A stretch of 64,000 nt of DNA from Corallococcus caeni (GTDB lineage: Bacteria > Myxococcota > Myxococcia > Myxococcales > Myxococcaceae): contig NZ_BTTW01000001.1 of NCBI RefSeq assembly GCF_036245865.1, forward strand, positions 1,922,001-1,986,000, given 5' to 3'. The notes beneath the pieces are model-generated. The model made no database searches. It had not been told where the DNA came from and saw only the letters and a list, made by a program, of their open reading frames with translations. The position numbers and the translations under genes were made by a program. Positions 22,366-29,155 of this stretch are shown piece after piece (the first letter of the stretch is position 1; every line of letters starts with the position of its first letter).

Positions 22366-23760
22366 ATGGCCCAGCCCCACGTCCCGGGCAAACCTCACCG
22401 CCCTCGAGCCTCCGCTGTCACTGTCCGGGTGACGCACGCAGCCGTCATTGCGTGGATACTGCTTGTGGGAACAGGCTGTGCGGCGTCCCGGAGCGTGCGG
22501 CTCAGCACGGGCCGAGGCCCCACCCGTCTCCACGCGCCGCAACGGGACGTCCGGCCCCCGGCACTGGATGAAGACGCCTTCGGGGCCACGGTCGCGGACC
22601 TCGCACGCACCGCGCCTGTTTCCACCCATCCGAGGGAAGCAGCTCTGCGGCTGCTGGCTGCCTCCCTCCCATCACATCCCTATGCCCATGTGCGTGGACA
22701 CCTGGGGCTCATCTCCGTGCAGGCGCCAGGACGAGGACACCTCCGGCTCACCGAGGCTCCAGCTGAAGCGCTGACGGCGGCGTATGGCCGATGGTGCAAG
22801 CGCAAGGAACTCTCCGGTGACTGCCTTCACCTGCTGGAGCGTGGGCCTACGCTGGACGAGGACGGCAAGCGCACGCTGGCCTTCTCCATCGCATTGGACT
22901 CGGTGTGGGACGAAACGGAGAGCGCGCTACGAGGCATGACGGATCGCGAGGCACTGCTTTCGATGATCGTCACGACGAGTGCCCTGTACCTGGGCCTGTG
23001 GCTGCTGCCGGAGCCGGTATCCAAGGGTGTTGCCGCCACCCTGACGGCTGCGCTCATCGCCTACCTGGGCGTCGACACGGTATGGAGCCTCATCCACGGA
23101 TGGATACAGCTCACGGAAGCGGTGGCGGAGGCCACGACCTTCGACGCCCTCCGGGACGCGGGTGAGCAGTACGGCAGGGTGATGGGAGAGAACGCCGCGC
23201 GGGCCTTCGTCATTCTGGCCACGGCGGCACTGGGCAGCACCGCGGAGACACTGGCCGCGAAGGTGCCCACGCTGCCCGGTTCGGCGCAGGCGTCGCTCGT
23301 GGGCGTAGCGCAAGGAGGCTTCCGGCTGGGGTCGGTCGCGCAGGTGCACTCCGTCGCGGTGTCCACGACGGGTGACATCCTGCTCACGCTGGCACCAGGC
23401 GCGGTGGCGGCGGGTGGGCCCGTGGACGTGCCTGGGCCGAAGCACCACATCGCGTCGGATAAGTTCAGCACTTCGACCGCGAACGGGGGACCGTGGACGC
23501 CGCGCTACCAACAACTCTTCGACAAGGCAGGTATGTCCCTGAATGATCCGGAGAACCAGGTTCACGTTCCGGGGCACAAGGGGCCACATCCGCAGGAGTA
23601 CCACGAGGAGGTCTTCGAACGGTTGAGGCTGGCGACCAGCACATGCCGGACGATTCAGCAGTGCCGGGTCGACCTGACGGAGGCGCTGAGGATCCTCGCG
23701 AAGGAACTCGCCACGGAGAACACCTTGCTCAACAAGCTGGTCACCCGGAGTGGTGGATGA
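22366..23760 (+). CDS. SitA-like lipoprotein toxin with C-terminal AHH/HNH-type nuclease domain
   Basis: The 464-residue product has an Arg-rich n-region, a hydrophobic core and a lipobox ending at Cys38 (LLVGTGC), so it should be a lipoprotein with Ala at +2. A middle region of unknown fold contains a strongly hydrophobic segment (about 197-247). The C-terminal 105 residues carry HHIASDK (His360-His361), GPWTPRYQQLFDKAGMSL and HKGPHPQEYHEEV (His404, 408, 413), which fits the AHH nuclease group of the HNH/Endo VII superfamily found in polymorphic toxins. Lipoprotein plus nuclease plus adjacent immunity gene is the architecture of SitA toxins. A GTG at 22429 is a possible shorter start. It overlaps the immunity gene by ATGA. 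Confidence 0.72.
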   Translation: MAQPHVPGKPHRPRASAVTVRVTHAAVIAWILLVGTGCAASRSVRLSTGRGPTRLHAPQRDVRPPALDEDAFGATVADLARTAPVSTHPREAALRLLAASLPSHPYAHVRGHLGLISVQAPGRGHLRLTEAPAEALTAAYGRWCKRKELSGDCLHLLERGPTLDEDGKRTLAFSIALDSVWDETESALRGMTDREALLSMIVTTSALYLGLWLLPEPVSKGVAATLTAALIAYLGVDTVWSLIHGWIQLTEAVAEATTFDALRDAGEQYGRVMGENAARAFVILATAALGSTAETLAAKVPTLPGSAQASLVGVAQGGFRLGSVAQVHSVAVSTTGDILLTLAPGAVAAGGPVDVPGPKHHIASDKFSTSTANGGPWTPRYQQLFDKAGMSLNDPENQVHVPGHKGPHPQEYHEEVFERLRLATSTCRTIQQCRVDLTEALRILAKELATENTLLNKLVTRSGG

Positions 23761-24356
23761 GGCAGGATGCCCGTGTGACGCCTCGGTACTTCAAGCTCAC
23801 GGACGATGTGACGATGCCTGGCCGATGGGAGCTTGGGACGCCCGTGGATGCCCAGGGGCAGGACCACGGCTCCTGGCTGTTCATGCAAGGCAGTCCCGCG
23901 CGTGTGGAGGGAACGCTGCGCGTTCCGACCTACGCGCAGGGAAGAGCGCTCGATTTCTCGCTCGCGGATGCCGGTGCAGTCCCCGTCGTTTCCCAGCGCG
24001 TCGCGGAGTTGCTGTCCCGACTGGCTCCCGGGGACGTGGAGCTGTTTCCGGTTGCGCTGGATGACACCGCGGATCCGTACTTCGTCGTCAACGTCGTACG
24101 CGTCATGAAGTGCATCGACGACACAGCTTCAGGTGAGGTTCGCTACTGGATGCCGGAGGATGGGAGGCCCGAGCGGGTCGGTACCTATCAAGCGGTTCAT
24201 CGGCTGCGCATCGACCCGGCCAAGGCAGGGGACGCGAAGATCTTCCGCACCTGGGGCTGGCTCATCGCGCTCATCGTCTCCGAGGACATCAAGCTCGCGC
24301 TGGAATCAATCGGCGCCACGGGGGTGCAGTTCAAGGACGTGTCCCCGCTGCGCTGA
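23757..24356 (+). CDS. Imm11-like immunity protein (SitI-like)
   Basis: The 199-residue soluble protein has no signal peptide. RYFKLTDDVTMPGRWELGTP near the N-terminus and YFVVNVVRVMKCIDD in the middle resemble the Imm11 (DUF1629) immunity family, which is often paired with nuclease toxins of myxobacteria. It presumably binds and blocks the toxin's nuclease domain inside the producing cell. Its ATG overlaps the toxin stop as ATGA, which ensures co-translation. The stop codon at 24354-24356 abuts the right 33-bp repeat, so the cassette ends with this gene. The cognate partnership is inferred from position. Confidence 0.7.
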   Translation: MRQDARVTPRYFKLTDDVTMPGRWELGTPVDAQGQDHGSWLFMQGSPARVEGTLRVPTYAQGRALDFSLADAGAVPVVSQRVAELLSRLAPGDVELFPVALDDTADPYFVVNVVRVMKCIDDTASGEVRYWMPEDGRPERVGTYQAVHRLRIDPAKAGDAKIFRTWGWLIALIVSEDIKLALESIGATGVQFKDVSPLR

Positions 24357-24389
24357 TTCCGCGAGCTGCTGCGCGTCGAGCCGCCGTGA
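24357..24389 (+). repeat. 33-bp direct repeat, right copy (orphan UPF0489 gene end)
   Basis: An exact copy of 22234-22266, including the TGA stop, but here attached to nothing: it begins one base after the immunity gene stop. It is the probable original junction between the UPF0489 gene and the sequence leading to the Omp85 gene before insertion. Confidence 0.95.
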
Positions 24390-24416
24390 AGCTCCGGAGC
24401 CGCCTCCGAAGCCGCG

Positions 24417-26339
24417 TCAGGGCGAATCGAGGAACGAGGGCCGGTAGTCCGTCACCTGCCCGCTGCTCAGCGACAGGCGGCTGCCCACGGGAGGACGGTC
24501 GCCGTTGAGCACGTAGCCGAAGTCGATGCGGAACGGGAACACGTTGAACTGGGGGAACAGCAGCCGCAGGCCCACGCCCACGGTGGTCACCATCTCCGGC
24601 CGCTGGTTGAAGGCACTGCCGGAGTCGAGGAAGAACACCCCCCCCAGGTGCACCGTGCGCACGACGAGCGGCGCGGTCCGGTACTCCAGGTTCACCAGCA
24701 ACAGCCGCTTGCCGGAGTACGCATCCACCGCCGCGCCGCGCAGGCCGTTGCTGCCGCCCAGCAGGCTCACGCGGTCCGACAGGTCGTCGATGTTCACGTC
24801 CAGCAGGCCGCGCGCCACGAAGCGCCCTCCAAGCACGCGCGGCGACACCTGCACCAGCTCCGCGGCCCAGCGGCGGTTCGTCCAGCCCTCCTTCGCGCCG
24901 GGCGTCTGGGCGCTGAACTGCTGGCGGATGGACGCGGCCGCGGACGCGGTGGTGAGCGCGTCCCCCCAGTGCACGCGGTAGCGCAGGGACAGGCCCCCTT
25001 CCGCGAAGTGCGCCGCGGACGGGAACACCGGCGGCGCGTACCGCAGCGTGGCCAGCACCGAGTGCCCCAGCTGGAAGTCCTCCGACAGCGTGTACGAGTC
25101 CACGTTGCGAAGCACGTCGTAGCGGGCCTCGAAGGCGCTCAGGGAGAAGTTCGCGTACCCCGCGTCCTCCGCGCGCGGCAGGTAGTTGCGCCGGAACCAG
25201 TCCGCCTGCGCGTCGCTGAGCTGGGACGCCAGCGGCGCGGCGTAGGCGTAGTGGTAGGCCCCCGCGCCCATGCCCACGTTCCACTTGTAGCGCTGGCCGT
25301 AGGAGCGCGTGTACGTGGCGCCCGCGGCCACCTCGCGCGTGTTGTAGACGTACGGCACGGGGTCGCCGTCCGGGAACGGGAGCTGCCAGATGTCCGCGCC
25401 CCGGAACTGCCGCGCGGTCTCCACGTTCCACGCCACGGACGTGCTCAGGCTCCACGGCGTGGCCAGCGAATACAGCGGCCGGCTGACGACGAGGCTCCCG
25501 CGCGAGCCCTCCGCGCGGCCCGTGTCGCGGTTGATGAGCACCGCGGCGGACTCCGTCAGCGACCACCGGCTGCCGAGCACGCGCTTGTCCGTGTAGCTCT
25601 GGCCGAAGCTGAACGTGTCCAGGCGCATGATGAAGTCCAGCGCCACCTTCTTGCCGCGCCCCAGGAAGTTCTGCTCCGTGCCCTGCAACCGCAGGTAGAG
25701 CAGCAGCGAGCCCACGGCGGAGAACTCGTTGTTGAGCCGCAGCGACCACAGGTCCTTCGTCACCAGCAGCAGCGCCACCTTGCCGGGCGCGCTGCCCTTC
25801 ACCGGCACCGCGCGCACGACGGAGAACAGCCCCAGCTTGCGCAGGTTGCGCACCGACTCCGCGACGAGCGCCTCCGAGTACGGCTGCCCCGGAGCAATCA
25901 GCACCTCCTGGCGGACGATGTCGTCGCGGGTGCGGACGTGGAAGATGTTGAGCAGCGATGGATAGGGATCCATCGGCGCGACCACCTCCTCCGCGGCGAC
26001 GAGCACCTCCTCCAGCACCTGGCCCTCGGGCGCGGGCTCCACCTGGCGCTCGACCTCGCCCAGGCCCCAGGCGATGAGCGCGTCCTCGTAGTTCTTCGTG
26101 CTCGCTTCGTCCTTGGAGAGCGCGGGCACCTGCGTGCCCTCCGAACCCACCGGGACCTGCTCCGCGCGCGGCGGCGCGGGGACATCCGTGTTCGACACGC
26201 CCGACGGCTCGACGTCCGGCGAGCGCACGGGCGCATCCGGCGGCGCGACGTCCTGGGGCCTGCCCGGACCGACAGGCGCGGTCTGTCCGCCCGTCGCGGC
26301 GAGCACGGTGATCAACAGGACGGGCAGTGGGAGCGGCAC
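24417..26339 (-). CDS. Omp85-family (BamA/TamA-like) outer membrane protein
   Basis: The 640-residue product starts with GTG at 26339, with an AGGA box seven bases before it. It has a signal peptide (about 1-18), a Pro/Val/Asp-rich linker to about residue 130, a POTRA-like segment (IAPGQPYSEALVAESVRNLRKLGLFSVVRAVPV), and a long alternating beta-strand region to the C-terminus. GGSNGLRGAAVDAYSG near residue 540 corresponds to the conserved LRG/VRGF lid-lock motif of Omp85 barrels. Only one clear POTRA is visible, so it is not housekeeping BamA; it could insert or export particular proteins or lipids. The BtuF-like gene ends 42 bases upstream. Confidence 0.75.
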   Translation of the reverse strand: MPLPLPVLLITVLAATGGQTAPVGPGRPQDVAPPDAPVRSPDVEPSGVSNTDVPAPPRAEQVPVGSEGTQVPALSKDEASTKNYEDALIAWGLGEVERQVEPAPEGQVLEEVLVAAEEVVAPMDPYPSLLNIFHVRTRDDIVRQEVLIAPGQPYSEALVAESVRNLRKLGLFSVVRAVPVKGSAPGKVALLLVTKDLWSLRLNNEFSAVGSLLLYLRLQGTEQNFLGRGKKVALDFIMRLDTFSFGQSYTDKRVLGSRWSLTESAAVLINRDTGRAEGSRGSLVVSRPLYSLATPWSLSTSVAWNVETARQFRGADIWQLPFPDGDPVPYVYNTREVAAGATYTRSYGQRYKWNVGMGAGAYHYAYAAPLASQLSDAQADWFRRNYLPRAEDAGYANFSLSAFEARYDVLRNVDSYTLSEDFQLGHSVLATLRYAPPVFPSAAHFAEGGLSLRYRVHWGDALTTASAAASIRQQFSAQTPGAKEGWTNRRWAAELVQVSPRVLGGRFVARGLLDVNIDDLSDRVSLLGGSNGLRGAAVDAYSGKRLLLVNLEYRTAPLVVRTVHLGGVFFLDSGSAFNQRPEMVTTVGVGLRLLFPQFNVFPFRIDFGYVLNGDRPPVGSRLSLSSGQVTDYRPSFLDSP

Positions 26340-26381
26340 GCGCGCATCCTGTCATGCGCTGGGCCTGCCGCCAGCCTCCGC

Positions 26382-27251
26382 TCACGTCAGCGCGGTGCGC
26401 AGGTCCCCCGGCCGGGCCATGGGCAGCTTCTCCCCCTTCGCGACCGCCGCCACGATGCGGGCCAACTGCTCCACGCCGTCCGACAGCGCCGCCGGTCCCG
26501 GCTGGAGGATGTAGGAGCTCCTCACTTCGTAGAGCTGATCATCCAGCACGGCCCGCACGCCCGCCCAGCCCGGCCGCGAGGCGATCTTCTCGCGCTTCGC
26601 CTTGCGCCCGCACCAGCTGGCGATGACGCCCTCCGGGTCGCGCTTCGCCACCTCCTCCGGTTCGAAGATGCGGCCCTTGGCCCCCTGCGACACGCGCGAC
26701 TCCTGGCACACGTCCACCCCACCCACCACCTCCACCAGCTCCGAACACCAGCGGATGCCGGAGATGAGCGGCTCGTGCCACTCCTCGAAGAAGATGCGCG
26801 GCCGCTTCGGCAGCGACTGCGCCGCGTCCGAGTGACGCTCCAGGTTCTTCTCCAGCTCCACCGCGAGCGCCTCCGCGGGCTCCGCCCGTCCCACCAGCGC
26901 CCCGGTCAGCCGCACCGCCTGCAAGATCTCCGCGAGCGAGCGCTGGTTGAACAGGTACACCGGCACTCCGCGCTTGCAGAGCTCCCGGCCGATGTCCGCC
27001 TGCAGGTCGCTGAAGCCCAGCACCAGGTCCGGCTTGAGCTCCAATATCCGCTCGAAGTTCGCGTCCAGGAACGAGCTGACCCGGGGCTTCTTGCGCGCCT
27101 CCGGAGGCCGCACCGTGAACCCCGACACGCCGACGACCAGGTCCCCCGCGCCAATGCGGTAGAGCACCTCCGTCGTCTCCTCCGTCAGGCACACCACCCG
27201 CCGCGGATGGCGCGGCGCCGACGACAACAGCGCGGACAGCTGGGCATTCAT
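26382..27251 (-). CDS. BtuF-like (Peripla_BP_2) cobalamin/iron-chelate binding protein without signal peptide
   Basis: The 289-residue product has the bilobal fold of type-III periplasmic binding proteins. Visible pieces are RVVCLTEETTEVLYRIGAGDLVVGVSGF, LKPDLVLGFSDLQADI, VYLFNQRSLAEILQAV with the bridging helix, and a C-terminal lobe ending DGVEQLARIV. Such proteins are often annotated as cobalamin-binding. The start at ATG 27251 opens the domain at once, and no signal peptide or lipobox is present, so as read it should be cytoplasmic, unlike BtuF. An earlier in-frame start (27377) adds an Arg-rich, non-hydrophobic extension. No permease or ATPase gene is nearby. Confidence 0.75.
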   Translation of the reverse strand: MNAQLSALLSSAPRHPRRVVCLTEETTEVLYRIGAGDLVVGVSGFTVRPPEARKKPRVSSFLDANFERILELKPDLVLGFSDLQADIGRELCKRGVPVYLFNQRSLAEILQAVRLTGALVGRAEPAEALAVELEKNLERHSDAAQSLPKRPRIFFEEWHEPLISGIRWCSELVEVVGGVDVCQESRVSQGAKGRIFEPEEVAKRDPEGVIASWCGRKAKREKIASRPGWAGVRAVLDDQLYEVRSSYILQPGPAALSDGVEQLARIVAAVAKGEKLPMARPGDLRTALT

Positions 27252-27538
27252 GCGGGAAACCCTAACCCGCTCCCGCCGCCTCCACTCGGAATGACGCGAC
27301 GCACCAGCGCCCGGGGACTGTGCGGCAACGGACGCTGATTTCCGCGATTTCCGAAGCACCCGGGGACGGGGCAGCACGGGAAGTGCGGGAGTGCGAGCGC
27401 GCGGCGCGGGCCGGAAACTCGGGGCCGGCGCGTGGCGATGATAGCGGCACGTCTCTTGGGCGGTTTTCCAAGGCGGTGCTAGGCTCCGCCGGGTCCGAAA
27501 CGACGTATGCGGTCCTTCTCTACGCCTTGGGGGAACAC

Positions 27539-29155
27539 ATGATCGAAAGCGATGCCCCCCGCAGCAAGGGCGCGCCCGCCGACGTGCCGGATCCCCTGCT
27601 CGGGCGGATCCTCAACGAGCGCTTCCGCATCCTGGAGACGCTTGGCGCCGGAGGCATGGGCCGCGTCTACAAGGCCATGCAGGCCCCGCTGGACCGGCTG
27701 GTGGCGCTCAAGGTCCTCAACCCTCAGTACAGCGGCGAGGGCAAGGACCCGGGCTTCCAGAAGCGCTTCTTCCTGGAGGCCAGCGTCACCGCGAAGCTGC
27801 GCCATCCGAACACCGTCACCGTCATCGACTACGGCAAGACGGAAGACGGCATCTACTACATCGCCATGGAGTACCTGGAGGGGCTGACGCTGTCGCAGCT
27901 GCTCACCCAGGAAGGCCCGCTGCCGTGGGAGCGCGCGCTCACCATCGGGCAGCAGGTGGCCCGCTCGCTGCGCGAGGCGCACAAGGTCGGCCTCATCCAC
28001 CGCGACCTCAAGCCCGCCAACGTGATGATCCTCAACCAGGAGGCGGACCACGACGTGGTCAAGGTCCTGGACTTCGGCCTGGTGAAGTCCTTCGTGGGGG
28101 ACGCCGCCATGAAGGAGGACACCACCCTCACGCAGGCGGGCGTCATCCTGGGCTCGCCGCAGTACATGGCGCCGGAGCAGGCGCGCAACATCGCGGATCC
28201 GCGCAGCGACGTGTACAGCCTGGGCGTGGTGCTCTACCAGGTGCTGATGGGCCGGCCGCCCTTCCAGGCGGCGCAGAGCATTGACGTCATCGTCAAGCAC
28301 ATCAACGACCCGCCGCCCCCCTTCCACACCGTGTGGCCGGACCACCACGTGCCCGCGGAGGTGGAGGCGCTGGTGATGAAGTGCCTGGCCAAGCGCCCCG
28401 TGGACCGCTACGCGTCCATGGACGCCGTGCTCCAGGGCATGCGCACCGCGGCCTCCGCGTCCGGCGTCAGCGGCGTCTTCGCCACGCGCACCGGCCTCAA
28501 CGCGGTGGGCTCCGGCCCCCACAGCGGTCCGCACAGCGGCATCCACTCGGGGGCCCACCCCGCGCTGGGCTCCGGCCCCACGCCCGCGCCCAACACCATG
28601 GCGCTGGACATCTCCGTGGACGAGGCCGGCGGCCTCGCGCAGAAGAGGTCCAACAAGGGCCTGGGCATCGCCCTGTTCGGGGCGTCCCTGCTGCTGGGGC
28701 TGGGCGCGGCGGGCTTCTTCGTGCTGCGCGGCACCCAGAAGCCCGCGGAGGAGCCGGCCGTGTCCGCCCCCATGGCGCGCACGCCCGTCGCGCAGCCGCC
28801 GCCCTCCCGCGAGCCCGCCGCCGTCGCGGAGCCCGCCGCCACGCCGCCGCCCGCCCCCCCCCGGCCCGTGCGCTTCGACCTGGACAGCGACCCCCGGGGC
28901 GCGGAGGTCATGCTCGACGGCCAGCTGCGCGGCACGACGCCGCTGGTCATCAACCACACCCCTGACGGCCCGGGCCTCGCGTCCGTGGAGGTGTCGTTCG
29001 CCATGGACGGCTACCAGACCGTCAGCAAGAAGTACGCGGGCGAGCCGGGCACCACCGTCAACGTCTCCATCAAGCTTCCGCGCATCAAGAAGCAGGCACC
29101 GAAGCCTTCCCCCAAGGCTCCGAGTTCCTCGTACAAGGACGATCCGTACCAGTGA
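27539..29155 (+). CDS. Membrane Ser/Thr protein kinase with PEGA domain
   Basis: The 538-residue product has a Hanks-type kinase domain (about 28-305). The Gly loop is GAGGMG (37-42), the catalytic Lys is Lys58 (ALKVL), the catalytic loop is HRDLKPAN (154-161), and DFG is at 178-180; all are present, so it should be active. A His/Gly/Ser-rich linker (PHSGPHSGIHSGAH, about 328-340) leads to one TM helix (374-396), a Pro/Ala stretch, and an external PEGA domain (about 444-530). The kinase is therefore cytoplasmic with a periplasmic sensor. The start at ATG 27539 follows GGGGGA. Its stop overlaps the GTG of the TonB-receptor gene. Confidence 0.92.
   Translation: MIESDAPRSKGAPADVPDPLLGRILNERFRILETLGAGGMGRVYKAMQAPLDRLVALKVLNPQYSGEGKDPGFQKRFFLEASVTAKLRHPNTVTVIDYGKTEDGIYYIAMEYLEGLTLSQLLTQEGPLPWERALTIGQQVARSLREAHKVGLIHRDLKPANVMILNQEADHDVVKVLDFGLVKSFVGDAAMKEDTTLTQAGVILGSPQYMAPEQARNIADPRSDVYSLGVVLYQVLMGRPPFQAAQSIDVIVKHINDPPPPFHTVWPDHHVPAEVEALVMKCLAKRPVDRYASMDAVLQGMRTAASASGVSGVFATRTGLNAVGSGPHSGPHSGIHSGAHPALGSGPTPAPNTMALDISVDEAGGLAQKRSNKGLGIALFGASLLLGLGAAGFFVLRGTQKPAEEPAVSAPMARTPVAQPPPSREPAAVAEPAATPPPAPPRPVRFDLDSDPRGAEVMLDGQLRGTTPLVINHTPDGPGLASVEVSFAMDGYQTVSKKYAGEPGTTVNVSIKLPRIKKQAPKPSPKAPSSSYKDDPYQ

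Larger units (their letters stand above)
22267..24389. mobile_element. Inserted toxin-immunity cassette bounded by a 33-bp direct repeat
   Basis: The unit between the two repeats plus one repeat copy is 2,123 bases long and contains only the lipoprotein toxin gene and its immunity gene. The right repeat begins directly after the immunity stop codon. It carries no recombinase or transposase. The simplest reading is integration at, or recombination across, the 3' end of the UPF0489 gene, leaving a duplicated 33-bp end on each side. That the element is mobile is inference; the repeats themselves are exact and visible. Confidence 0.55.

Noticed and set aside
22267..24389. Search for a recombinase, transposase or terminal inverted repeats in the toxin cassette.
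   Set aside because: None is present. Only the two genes and the direct repeats can be supported, so no IS element is called.
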